64,000 bases of DNA, taken from the NCBI GenBank assembly GCA_009782955.1, contig WRIB01000003.1:1-64000 (forward strand). The letters run 5' to 3'. This document shows, in pieces, positions 25,753 to 33,931 of the stretch (positions within the stretch are counted from its first letter, which is position 1; each line of letters starts with the position of its first letter). The notes beneath the pieces are model-generated. The model made no database searches, had not been told where the DNA came from, and saw nothing but the letters and a program-made list of their open reading frames with translations. A program made the translations under genes and the position numbers. This DNA comes from Treponema sp. Its GTDB lineage: Bacteria > Spirochaetota > Spirochaetia > Treponematales > Breznakiellaceae.

Positions 25753-27616
25753 AAAAGTATTGATTTTTGAAGATTCAGACATCTTTGCGGATATGCTTTT
25801 GGAATTCCTCAACAAGGAAGGTTATGAAACGGAGCGGGCGGAAAACGGTCTGGAAGGAATTAAAAAAGTATACAGTTTTCTTCCCGAACTAATCGTTTCT
25901 GACGTTGAAATGCCGCTTTTTAAGGGGTATCAGTCTACAAGGTTGCTTAAATCCCGGCCTGCAACCAGGGATATTCCGGTTATTATGTTTACTTCTCTGG
26001 GTGAATCAAAGGATAAATTCTGGGGTGAACAGGCCGGCGCTGATCATTATATAGAAAAAGCCCCTGAGAATTTTGCCGAACTTTCAAGGCAGATTCAGAA
26101 TTTGCTGGATAAAAGTCAGCCGGTTGATTATGAAAAAATAAAAAGGGAAGGAAAAAGAATTAACGATAATTCTCTTATAGAGATGGTGAATAACCTGTTG
26201 GACAACAAGTTATTTCAGACAACTCTTATCGGGCTGCTTGCCGAATTGTCCCATAAAGTTTCTTCGCTGGAAGAGACAGTACAGGGTGTTTTTGCACTTT
26301 TACAGAATGTATGTCAGGCTGAAATATGTTCCATAATGATTAAGGATGCAGATGACAGTTTGGTTGTGTATAATGGGAACAATGCGGGATATACCGAAGA
26401 GATAACCGAAGATTTTAAGGCAATTACAATTGCTGATTTTAATACCCGTTTTTCCGATTACAAGGTTGTTTCCAAAGAAGTCTTTGATTTTCTGCCGGCT
26501 GGCGAGAAAAACAAGAGGATCGAATCCTATATAATGATTGCGCTTGCAAGTTCGGGAGAGGACTTTGCAACGGTTCATATTGGCAATTCCATTAAGGAAT
26601 ATTTTTCTCCGGTTATTCTGGAAAATCTTAATGTTTTTCTTTCTACAGCAGCTCCGATTGTGGCAAATGCTTTGCGCCTCCGGCAGATGGAGATTCTGCA
26701 AAAGAAAACAAGAACCGCCTTTGCACGGTATGTTCCCATAGATGTAATGGACGAGATAATTAAAAAATCGTCGGCGCAATCAAGCCAAAGTGAAACCAGA
26801 GTTGTATCTATTCTGTTTTCGGATATCAGAAGCTTTACTAAAATTTCGGAAAATACGCCGGCACAGGAATTGGTAAATTTTCTTAATAGGTATTTTTCTG
26901 TTATGGGTAATCAGATTGTCGACGAAGGGGGCAATATCGATAAGTTTATCGGAGATGCTATTATGGCGATTTTTGGCGCCCCCAAAACTCTGGAAAATTC
27001 GGCGGCAAGTGCAATCAGATCGGCGCTGCGGATGGCTAAAGCCCTTGCTACTGTTGATACAACAGGTATTACCCTGCCGGATTTCGGGTTTGATGCAGGG
27101 ATAGGCATTAATTGCGGAGAATGTGTAGTCGGCAATATCGGCTTCCAGGATAAACTTGATTATACGGTTATCGGAGATACTGTTAACCTTGCTTCCCGGC
27201 TGGAAGGAATTACCAAGTATTATCATCAGTCAATTATCGTTTCGGAGAATATTTATGAAGAAGCGAAAGACCATTTTATTTTCCGGAAAACTGACAGTGT
27301 GCGGGTTAAGGGAAAAGATCAACCGGTAGGACTTTATACGGTATATGCCGCATGGCAGGGCGAAGAAGATGCGGAAACGCCAAAATCTCTGGTTATAGAC
27401 AAGGAATCTTTTGATCATTACAACAAGGGACTTAAACTCTATGCCATGCGGGAATGGGAAACAGCCAAACAATATTTTTCCAAAGCTCTGTCCATTGCCG
27501 AACAGGCAGGGAAGGAAGATTACCTTTCAACAATGTACCTTGATCGAATCGCCGAGTATCAGGTTAATCCGCCGCCTTCCGACTGGGACGCAACAATAAC
27601 CATGACAGAAAAGTAA
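25745..27616 (+). CDS. Receiver-GAF-class III adenylate cyclase (output of the chemosensory operon)
   Basis: A 623-residue protein. Receiver domain at 1-125 (VLIFEDSDIFADM, phospho-Asp in LIVSDVEMPLFKG, FTSLGES, Lys in YIEKAP); GAF-like region about 150-330; class III cyclase domain about 350-530 with the metal-binding Asp residues in SILFSDIRSFTKIS and KFIGDAIMAIFG, and the purine/transition-state region DYTVIGDTVNLASRLEG. The Lys in NIDKFIGD and Asp in LDYTVIGD favour ATP over GTP. A C-terminal helical region (about 550-610) resembles one TPR unit. It overlaps cheA by eight bases, so phosphotransfer from CheA to this receiver, setting cAMP production, is the natural inference. There is no CheY in the operon. 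Confidence 0.92.
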   Translation: MGRKVLIFEDSDIFADMLLEFLNKEGYETERAENGLEGIKKVYSFLPELIVSDVEMPLFKGYQSTRLLKSRPATRDIPVIMFTSLGESKDKFWGEQAGADHYIEKAPENFAELSRQIQNLLDKSQPVDYEKIKREGKRINDNSLIEMVNNLLDNKLFQTTLIGLLAELSHKVSSLEETVQGVFALLQNVCQAEICSIMIKDADDSLVVYNGNNAGYTEEITEDFKAITIADFNTRFSDYKVVSKEVFDFLPAGEKNKRIESYIMIALASSGEDFATVHIGNSIKEYFSPVILENLNVFLSTAAPIVANALRLRQMEILQKKTRTAFARYVPIDVMDEIIKKSSAQSSQSETRVVSILFSDIRSFTKISENTPAQELVNFLNRYFSVMGNQIVDEGGNIDKFIGDAIMAIFGAPKTLENSAASAIRSALRMAKALATVDTTGITLPDFGFDAGIGINCGECVVGNIGFQDKLDYTVIGDTVNLASRLEGITKYYHQSIIVSENIYEEAKDHFIFRKTDSVRVKGKDQPVGLYTVYAAWQGEEDAETPKSLVIDKESFDHYNKGLKLYAMREWETAKQYFSKALSIAEQAGKEDYLSTMYLDRIAEYQVNPPPSDWDATITMTEK

Positions 27617-27618
27617 TT

Positions 27619-29196
27619 TTACTTAAAATACATATTTTCAGCAAAAGCTTTTGTAAAATCTGTTTCTGCAGCAAGATTCTCCGTATTACTGCGGGTAATA
27701 ATTTCCCGGCAGTACGGTAAAAAAGTTGGATCAAAAAGACATTTTGCAGCGCCTTTTAAACTTGTATTACCGCAAACTATTGTATTTTTTTTTTCGCCGG
27801 ACTTTTCTGTAAATTCCGGAGGAAGAAGGCCTACCGTTGCGGCATTGTCCGGGTTTATGTAAAATCCTAATCCTCCCGCTATGTACACCGGGCCAAGGTT
27901 TTGAATGTTTTTAAAACCTGCTCGTTTACACAGAATGGTTATTCCGGATAGTATTGCGCTTTTAGCCAGTTGAAACTGACGTATATCTTTTTGGGATACG
28001 GTAATTCCATCCGAGATCGGAAAACCTTTTTCAGCATATTCTTCCGAAAGAACACCTGTTTCATCCATTACACCGAGGTTTTTCATTACAGCAAATGCAT
28101 CAATCAAACCTGCGCCGCAAATACCCCGAGGCGGAATATTATCAATGGTGGTAAAAGAGAGCGGGCCGAAATGAAAAATTTTACCGCTGCTTTTTTCTGA
28201 TTTTTTTTCTTTAATGCTTATCCGGTTAATCGCCCCGGGAAGAGCGCCGATTCCACAGCTTATTTCTGCTCCTTCAAAACATGGTCCTGCTGCAGTGGAA
28301 GTGCAGAGAAGCCGTTGTTCATTTGATCTCCATAAGGCTATTTCTCCATTGGTCCCAATATCTACAAGCATGGCATTTTCTTTGTGATTTAAAATGTCAA
28401 GATAAGCCAGTCCTGAAACAATATCGGCTCCTACAAAAGCGGATATTCCCGGCAGTACGATAATACTATCAACGGAAAGGTTTAGTTCCTTTCCGGAAAA
28501 ATTCCGATTTTCCAGAAATACAGGTGTAAAAGGTATTTTTCCCATGCCGGAAGGATCGGTTCCGCAAAAAAAGTGAAGCATTGTTGTGTTCCCGCTTACG
28601 CTACATTGTTTAATGCCGGATAAGCCCCATGTACAGATACAGTACTGCAGCATTTCTTCAATTTGCCGGTTAAGGGCGGTAAATAGCTCCTGGGTTTTCC
28701 CTTTTCCTGCAGCATTGATACGGCTCATTACGTCGGCGCCAAAACTTCGTTGGGCATTAAGAGCCGATATTGTTTCCAGGTTTTCTCCTGTATCCAAATC
28801 AAAAATTTCCAGTTGAACCGTAGTCGTGCCAATGTCTATTGCAACTCCGGCATTAAGGTTTTTATTTGATTTTTCTTTGTTCAATGTATTGGTTAATCCA
28901 GTGTTTGCCTCCGGTAGTTCAATGGTAATATCAGAAAGCGCTATTCCCCTGCAGGCAGGAAAACTATCGCCTGGTTTTAATTTCCCCCTTTTTTCTTCTT
29001 TAATTTTGATTTTTCCCTTTCGTAAAACAATATGGCATTTTCCGCAAATGCCGCGGCCGCCGCAAGGAGCAGAAAGTGTGATGCTGGATCGGGTCAGGGC
29101 AGACAGTATTGTCTCACAGCGAAAAGATTCACAATATCTTCCATCCTGAACAGTAATATGAAAAGTGTGGGGGAGGTTTTTTTGGCAACCGGACAT
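27619..29196 (-). CDS. RACo-type reductive activator of corrinoid proteins (2Fe-2S/ASKHA ATPase)
   Basis: A 525-residue protein. The N-terminal ferredoxin domain (about 10-95) binds 2Fe-2S through CGGRGICGKC and a downstream Cys in FPACRG. The rest is an ASKHA-fold ATPase: GVAIDIGTTTVQLEIFDLDTG, SVSGNTTMLHFFCG, MLVDIGTNGEIAL, TAAGPCFEGAEISCGIGA and VYIAGGLGFYI. RACo proteins reduce inactive Co(II) corrinoid to Co(I) at the cost of ATP. It is about 100 residues shorter than typical RACo, mainly through a shorter linker after the ferredoxin domain. It is convergent with the cyclase gene (two bases apart) and divergent from the PocR regulator. No clear ribosome site precedes the ATG. Its likely client is the corrinoid protein at 15586. 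Confidence 0.9.
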   Translation of the reverse strand: MSGCQKNLPHTFHITVQDGRYCESFRCETILSALTRSSITLSAPCGGRGICGKCHIVLRKGKIKIKEEKRGKLKPGDSFPACRGIALSDITIELPEANTGLTNTLNKEKSNKNLNAGVAIDIGTTTVQLEIFDLDTGENLETISALNAQRSFGADVMSRINAAGKGKTQELFTALNRQIEEMLQYCICTWGLSGIKQCSVSGNTTMLHFFCGTDPSGMGKIPFTPVFLENRNFSGKELNLSVDSIIVLPGISAFVGADIVSGLAYLDILNHKENAMLVDIGTNGEIALWRSNEQRLLCTSTAAGPCFEGAEISCGIGALPGAINRISIKEKKSEKSSGKIFHFGPLSFTTIDNIPPRGICGAGLIDAFAVMKNLGVMDETGVLSEEYAEKGFPISDGITVSQKDIRQFQLAKSAILSGITILCKRAGFKNIQNLGPVYIAGGLGFYINPDNAATVGLLPPEFTEKSGEKKNTIVCGNTSLKGAAKCLFDPTFLPYCREIITRSNTENLAAETDFTKAFAENMYFK

Positions 29197-29310
29197 GAAA
29201 CAAGCATAACACCGGATCCTGTTGATGGGAAGGAGTGGGTGAATGCTGGTTTAAGAAAATTCCTGTAACAGAGTAGGTATTTATTCAGACTTTTCGTATT
29301 ATGATAAACT

Positions 29311-30576
29311 ATGGATTTGCGGGAAGTTCTTGATTTTTCCCAGTTGGAAAACCTTTTAAATTATTTTCAAATAACCACAGGTCTTGATGTTGCTCTCCAT
29401 GATGCTGAAGGTATTGTTACCATTAGCTGCAGGAGACCCGGAGCCATCTGCAAAGCTGCAGGAGACTCTGAGCTTTGCCTGAAACATATCTCCGCAGGCG
29501 GAAAAAAAGCAATGGAACTTGGTGAACCGTACATCTATGCCTGCGGTTGTGCCCTTGTAATGTGTTCTTCTCCGGTTGTGTTTGAGGAAGAATTAATCGG
29601 ATCCATTTCCTGCGGTCCGGCAATGCTCTGGGAGGCAGATGAGATTGCCAAAGAAGAAATTGCCAAAAAAACCGCATGCATGAATCTGCAATTGACGGAA
29701 GAACTGCTTAATGGAATTCCGTCCTGTGAATGCAGTAATATCACTGCCGCCTCACAGTTGTTATTCATAATTGTGAACAGCCTGACCAGAGAACATTCCA
29801 GATACCTGATGCAACGGGAACGGATTACAGAGCAACAGAGAGCCATTGCAAATCTTGTTCTTGAGAGGAAAATTACTGCCGCGGAACTGCGAAAAATGGA
29901 AAAACACAGCGCGCTGGCTTATCCTGCCGAAAAAGAAAAGGAATTAATCGCTTTTGTTCAGCTTGGAAAAAAACAACAGGCAGCTGCTCTTTTGAATGAT
30001 ATACTCGGCGTAATCTTCAGCATTGCCGAAGGCAGTATGGATACTATTCGGGTAAAACTTTTTGAACTTATCGCATTTCTTTCCAGGGCAGCAGTAGATG
30101 CCGGCGCTCCGCTAAAAGAAATAAATGCTATTACCAAAGAAGCATTTAAAATATGTGAGGATCAAACCAGTTTTGAACAACTTTGTTTTTTAACCACCCG
30201 TGCAATGGAGGGATTTATTGATACCGTATACCGGAATCGTAATCAAAAACAAGCGAGTTTTCATTTAACCAAAGCCATTGAGTATATACAGGAACATTAC
30301 ATGGAGGATCTTCCCCTTGCTACAGTAGCATCTTCGGTTTATGTAAGTGAATTTTACCTTTCGCATCTTTTCAGAAAAGAGATGAACCAGACATTTTCCG
30401 ATTATGCGACGAAAGTTAGAATTGATAAAGCACGGGAATTTTTGCGGGATGAACCTTCTGCACGGATACAGGAAATTGCACTTAAAACCGGATTTAACAA
30501 CCCTAATTATTTTGCAAAAATTTTTAAAAAACATACCGGAGTAAGCCCTAGGGAATATCAGGGATTTTTTAAATGA
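29311..30576 (+). CDS. PocR-sensor AraC-family transcriptional regulator
   Basis: A 421-residue regulator. The N-terminal PocR domain (about 5-165) contains LLNYFQITTGLDVALHDAEG and conserved cysteines (RPGAICKAAGDSELCLKH, YIYACGCALVMCSSPV). A central helical segment follows. The C-terminal AraC-type double helix-turn-helix (about 315-421) ends with ARIQEIALKTGFNNPNYFAKIFKKHTGVSPREYQG. PocR domains sense small metabolites in B12-related and other pathways (PocR itself responds to propanediol). Its position between the RACo-like gene and the MtaA-like gene suggests it controls the methyl-transfer genes. Direct repeats at 30605 and 30624 in the next spacer fit an AraC-type site. The ATG lies very near a weak TATGAT element. 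Confidence 0.9.
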   Translation: MDLREVLDFSQLENLLNYFQITTGLDVALHDAEGIVTISCRRPGAICKAAGDSELCLKHISAGGKKAMELGEPYIYACGCALVMCSSPVVFEEELIGSISCGPAMLWEADEIAKEEIAKKTACMNLQLTEELLNGIPSCECSNITAASQLLFIIVNSLTREHSRYLMQRERITEQQRAIANLVLERKITAAELRKMEKHSALAYPAEKEKELIAFVQLGKKQQAAALLNDILGVIFSIAEGSMDTIRVKLFELIAFLSRAAVDAGAPLKEINAITKEAFKICEDQTSFEQLCFLTTRAMEGFIDTVYRNRNQKQASFHLTKAIEYIQEHYMEDLPLATVASSVYVSEFYLSHLFRKEMNQTFSDYATKVRIDKAREFLRDEPSARIQEIALKTGFNNPNYFAKIFKKHTGVSPREYQGFFK

Positions 30577-30604
30577 ATCTTGCTGTGATATGGTAAAATA
30601 ATCT

Positions 30605-30636
30605 GTAATATACCAATTTCTCAGTAATATAACAAA
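30605..30636 (+). promoter_or_regulatory. Direct-repeat candidate AraC-type binding sites
   Basis: GTAATATACCAA (30605-30616) and GTAATATAACAA (30624-30635), spaced 19 bases start to start, lie 70-100 bases upstream of the MtaA-like gene and just after the PocR-AraC gene. AraC-family regulators usually bind such direct repeats. No well-formed sigma70 promoter was seen downstream, which would suit an activated promoter. Confidence 0.35.
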
Positions 30637-30701
30637 ATTATCATTGATTACAGCAAATTTCTTAATGAACACCTTCTGTTTCGAAGCCATAATATAAAGT
30701 T

Positions 30702-31715
30702 ATGAAACGCAATATGCATAAGTGGCTTGAAGAGTTAATAGCGTCAAAGAACAAAAAAGCGCTGCCGATTCTGTCATTCCCCTGTATTCAACTTATGGGA
30801 ATAACCGTTAACGAACTTATTTCCAGTAGCGATAATCAGGCTAAAGGCATGAAAATGATCGCTGAAAAAACAGTGAGCGCAGCCTCGGTTAGTCTTATGG
30901 ATCTCTCGTTGGAAGCGGAATGTTTTGGCTCCAAAATAAGGATTTCGGATGATGAAGTGCCTACCATTACCGGCAGTATCGTTTCGGACTTGGAATCGGC
31001 AAATACCCTGAAAGTTCCGCCTATAGGCGCCGGCAGAACATTGGTTTATCTCGAAGCTGTCGGTAAAGCGGTTCAAATGATAAGTGACCGGCCGGTTTTC
31101 GGAGGAACAATCGGACCTTTTTCGCTTACGGGACGTATCGTAGGTGTGTCAGAATGCATGCTGTTCTGTTACGACGAAAGCGAAATGATGCATACGGTTC
31201 TTTCAAAAGCATCTGAGTTTTTAATTGCGTATATTAGGGAATATAAAAAAACCGGAGCGAATGGTGTTATTATGGCTGAACCCCTTACAGGTTTGATCTC
31301 GCCCGATTTGGCCCGCGAATTTTCGGAACCTTATGTCAGAAAAATTAACGAAGCGGTACAAGACGAAAATTTTATTGTCATTTACCACAATTGCGGCGGT
31401 TCGACAATACAGATGATTGATTCGATACTGAATACAGGAGCGGATGCATATCATTTTGGTAACACAATAGACATGGCGGAAATGATGAAGCATATTCCGG
31501 AAAATACAATAGCAATGGGTAATATTGAGCCTGCCGGGCAATTTCGTAACGGTTCGCCGGAATCTGTTAAGGAAGTAACAATTGATCTTTTGAAGAAATG
31601 CAGTAAATATTCGAATTTTGTAATTTCTTCGGGCTGCGATATTCCCCCTCTATCAAGTTGGGATAATATAGATGCATTTTTTGCGGCTATACATGAATTT
31701 TATTGCTGCACCTGA
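30702..31715 (+). CDS. UroD-fold methylcobamide methyltransferase, MtaA/CmuA-like
   Basis: A 337-residue member of the uroporphyrinogen decarboxylase superfamily. The sequence PILSFPCIQLMGITVNEL at the N-terminus, the IGPFSLTGRI motif and the zinc-site residues in VIYHNCGG (His and Cys) and SGCDIP (Cys) place it with MtaA/MtbA-type proteins that move methyl groups from a corrinoid protein to a thiol, rather than with HemE. The acceptor may be CoM-like in methanogens; in bacteria it may be homocysteine or tetrahydrofolate, and this is not settled. It follows the PocR regulator and is convergent with a homocysteine methyltransferase. It ends at palindromic repeat copy 4. There is no strong Shine-Dalgarno sequence. 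Confidence 0.85.
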   Translation: MKRNMHKWLEELIASKNKKALPILSFPCIQLMGITVNELISSSDNQAKGMKMIAEKTVSAASVSLMDLSLEAECFGSKIRISDDEVPTITGSIVSDLESANTLKVPPIGAGRTLVYLEAVGKAVQMISDRPVFGGTIGPFSLTGRIVGVSECMLFCYDESEMMHTVLSKASEFLIAYIREYKKTGANGVIMAEPLTGLISPDLAREFSEPYVRKINEAVQDENFIVIYHNCGGSTIQMIDSILNTGADAYHFGNTIDMAEMMKHIPENTIAMGNIEPAGQFRNGSPESVKEVTIDLLKKCSKYSNFVISSGCDIPPLSSWDNIDAFFAAIHEFYCCT

Positions 31716-31727
31716 AACACGGCAAGA

Positions 31728-31765
31728 TGAGCTTGTTCCAGAATCTGACATTTTGAACAAGCTCA
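31728..31765. repeat. Dispersed palindromic repeat, copy 4
   Basis: Perfect 11-bp arms (31728-31738, 31755-31765) around the family core GAATCTGACATTTTG, between two convergent genes. It is the most diverged member at the stem (GAGCTTGTTC instead of GAGGCTGTTC), with matching changes on both arms that keep the pairing. Confidence 0.8.
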
Positions 31766-31782
31766 GACATGTTCCCTGATCT

Positions 31783-32670
31783 TCACTTACTCAACGCTTC
31801 CTTTATAGCCTTGATGTGCGCAGGCGTGGTTCCGCAGCACCCGCCTATGATATTGGCGCCGGCGGCGGCGAGTTTGGGTGCAAAACCTGCCATGTCCTCC
31901 GGGGTCTCAGGAAAGGTATCCACGCCGTTTATATTTTTGGGAAGACCCGCGTTGGCATGGACAAGAATCGGAACATCTTTATTTACCGAACGCATTTGAC
32001 TCACGATTTCGATCATTCGTTCAATTCCATTGCCGCAGTTGGCGCCTACGATGTCTGCACCTGCTTCTATGGCAGCCTTCATGGCGGAAACCGGGTCAGC
32101 GCCCATCATGGTCTTGTAATTGCCTTGCACTGTCTTTTCAAAGGTAAATGTACAGATGACTTCTAATTTTGTGTTATCCCTTACTGCCTTGATGGCCTGG
32201 CAGGCCTCGCCTATGTCGCTCATGGTTTCAATGCAAATAGCGTCGGCCCCGCCTTTTTCGAGGGCAACAGCCTGGGTTTTAAAAGCATCGTAAAGATCTT
32301 CTTCCGTCACTTCTTCTGTGACCAGCATCTGTCCTGTTGGACCAATGGATGCTATTACCCAGTGATCATCCCCGGCAGCCTGGCGGGAAATTCTGGCTGC
32401 AGCCTCGTTAATTTCCGCCGCCCGATCTGCAAGGCCGTAATGTTTCAGCTTGAAACTGCTACCTCCAAAGCTGTCTGTCTCAACCATGTCCGCACCGGCA
32501 TCTATATAGTTTTTTGCTATTTCCATAACATCATCGGGCCGGTTAACACACCATAATTCGGGACATTCCCCTGGTTTTAATCCCTTTTTATGCAAAAATG
32601 TTCCCCAGGCTCCATCGGAAACCAATACTTTTCTCGTCTTGAGAGCTTCAGTGATTTTTTGATTTTTCAT
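31783..32670 (-). CDS. Homocysteine S-methyltransferase (BHMT/MetH-N-type)
   Basis: A 295-residue TIM-barrel zinc methyltransferase. The N-terminal VLVSDGAWGTFLHKKGL, ADMVETDSFGGSSFKL, SIGPTGQML and the zinc cysteines in VGANCGNG and IIGGCCGTTPAH are diagnostic for the Pfam S-methyl_trans family. It makes methionine from homocysteine and a methyl donor, which may be a methylated corrinoid, S-methylmethionine or betaine. It lacks the B12 and folate domains of MetH, so it would need the separate corrinoid protein at 15586 if the donor is methyl-cobalamin. ATG at 32670 is chosen because AGGAGG lies seven bases upstream. It stands alone on the minus strand. Confidence 0.92.
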   Translation of the reverse strand: MKNQKITEALKTRKVLVSDGAWGTFLHKKGLKPGECPELWCVNRPDDVMEIAKNYIDAGADMVETDSFGGSSFKLKHYGLADRAAEINEAAARISRQAAGDDHWVIASIGPTGQMLVTEEVTEEDLYDAFKTQAVALEKGGADAICIETMSDIGEACQAIKAVRDNTKLEVICTFTFEKTVQGNYKTMMGADPVSAMKAAIEAGADIVGANCGNGIERMIEIVSQMRSVNKDVPILVHANAGLPKNINGVDTFPETPEDMAGFAPKLAAAGANIIGGCCGTTPAHIKAIKEALSK

Positions 32671-32828
32671 ATTTTTCCTCCTCAAGGAATGTATCAGTAT
32701 ATACCCTTTTTAGGGAATAAAACCTTCACCTTGCTGTTAAAAATGTCATATTTTGTTAAAACATACAGGAAATTATAACATAAAATATAATATTATGTTA
32801 CTTTTTGTAAGATTTTTATAATTTTTTG

Positions 32829-32857
32829 TTGACAATCAAATTTTACTATGGAATAAT
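32829..32857 (+). promoter_or_regulatory. Promoter of the SDR-dehydrogenase-SDR genes
   Basis: TTGACA and AATAAT with a 17-base spacer. The inverted repeat at 32776-32800 ends 28 bases upstream of the -35 box and could be an activator or repressor site. Confidence 0.6.
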
Positions 32858-32884
32858 TACCTTCCGGCGGATCTGTTTTAATTA

Positions 32885-32986
32885 ATGGCGCTTAGCAACG
32901 AAAACTATGTAGGCACATATAAAAATGATAACGGTTTAAGTAAAATGGAATTAATAGGACGCATGGTTGGTCGGGTATGGAGGTAA
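32885..32986 (+). CDS. Possible 33-residue leader peptide
   Basis: ATG at 32885, about 20 bases after the predicted transcription start, opens a frame of 33 codons (MALSNENYVGTYKNDNG then LSKMELIGRMVGRVWR). The ribosome site is weak (CGGCGGA about 17 bases upstream). A 9-codon frame with a good GGAGG follows two bases later. They could be a leader controlling the downstream SDR, or chance frames. No function is assigned. Confidence 0.25.
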   Translation: MALSNENYVGTYKNDNGLSKMELIGRMVGRVWR

Positions 32987-33085
32987 GTATGTCTGAACTA
33001 CAGAGAAGACAATTTTGATTTACCACCAACCTGTAAAACCGGGTTGCCGGAATGACTGCAATTATTGTTAAAAAGGCAAATATCC

Positions 33086-33862
33086 ATGGAATTGAATTTA
33101 AACGGAAAAAAAGCAATTGTAACCGGTTCTTCGCGCGGTTTGGGAGCAGGTATTGCAAAAGTGCTGGCACGGGAAGGAGTTGATGTACTGATTAATTATA
33201 CCCGGCCGGAAAGTGAAGAAAAAGCCCGGCTTGTCTCCGAAGGATTGAAACAGGATTTCGGGATAAAATCAATCGCTTTTCGTTCCGATGTAACTCAGGA
33301 AGAACAGATAGCCCCTCTTTTTGATGCAGCTGAAAAAGCATTTGACGGGCCTGTTACAGTTCTTGTAAATAATGCCGGGATTTGTCCCCATGTAAATATT
33401 GTAGATTCCGATTTTAAATCCTGGAAAGACTGTATGGCCATTAATGTCGACAGTATTTTTCTTTGCTGCAGAGAATTTCTAAAACGCAATATACCACGTA
33501 ATTGCGGCGGACGTATTATTAACATTGCATCCCAGGCGGCGTTTAACGGATCCAAAAACGGCAAAACCCACTATTCCGCTTCCAAAGGGGCGGTAGTTTC
33601 TTTCGGTATTTCTCTTGCCAAAGAGGTTGTTAAGTATAATATTTTTGTAAACACTGTCTGTCCTGGCATGCTTCTTACCGAGCTTACTGCAATTACCTTA
33701 ACAGATGAAGATGCGGTAAAAAAATACACTCAGAATCTGCCGATGGGAAGGTTGGAGGAAGTGTCCGAAGTCGGCGAAATGGTAGCGTACCTTGCAAGTG
33801 ATGTTTCTTCCTATTCGACCGGCGCGGTTTATGATATTACCGGCGGTATGATGTCCAGGTAA
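33086..33862 (+). CDS. Short-chain dehydrogenase/reductase (first)
   Basis: A 258-residue classical SDR. The cofactor loop TGSSRGLGAG, the NNAG motif (VLVNNAGICPH), the catalytic Ser region INIASQAAFN and the YxxxK motif (HYSASKGAV) are intact. The C-terminus is GGMMSR. The enzyme oxidises or reduces a hydroxyl with NAD(P). The start is the ATG giving MELNLNGKKAIVTG; a longer frame upstream lacks a ribosome site. It is first in a three-gene run with a zinc dehydrogenase and a second SDR, directed toward the DeoR regulator and BMC operon, so it probably takes part in preparing a sugar or polyol substrate. The exact substrate is not inferable. Confidence 0.88.
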   Translation: MELNLNGKKAIVTGSSRGLGAGIAKVLAREGVDVLINYTRPESEEKARLVSEGLKQDFGIKSIAFRSDVTQEEQIAPLFDAAEKAFDGPVTVLVNNAGICPHVNIVDSDFKSWKDCMAINVDSIFLCCREFLKRNIPRNCGGRIINIASQAAFNGSKNGKTHYSASKGAVVSFGISLAKEVVKYNIFVNTVCPGMLLTELTAITLTDEDAVKKYTQNLPMGRLEEVSEVGEMVAYLASDVSSYSTGAVYDITGGMMSR

Positions 33863-33931
33863 TTGTATTACGTTTTGTATTACATAGTTACAATGCATAT
33901 TGCATAGCGTTAAAACAGGGGAAGGTAACCA

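Larger units (their letters stand above)
32671..33085. other. 415-bp divergent intergenic region with operator-like and leader features
   Basis: No gene of normal size is present. It holds an inverted repeat TAACATAA-N9-TTATGTTA (32776-32800), a plus-strand promoter TTGACA (32829-32834)/AATAAT (32852-32857) with a 17-base spacer, a 33-codon open frame (32885-32986) and a 9-codon frame with GGAGG (32989-33018), then the ribosome site of the SDR. On the minus side an A/T-rich stretch leads to the homocysteine methyltransferase. I recognise no SAM or cobalamin riboswitch. Confidence 0.6.

Noticed and set aside
32671-32775. SAM riboswitch before the homocysteine methyltransferase
   Set aside because: The leader is A/T-rich and short, and I could not draw the multi-stem fold or find conserved SAM-I bases.
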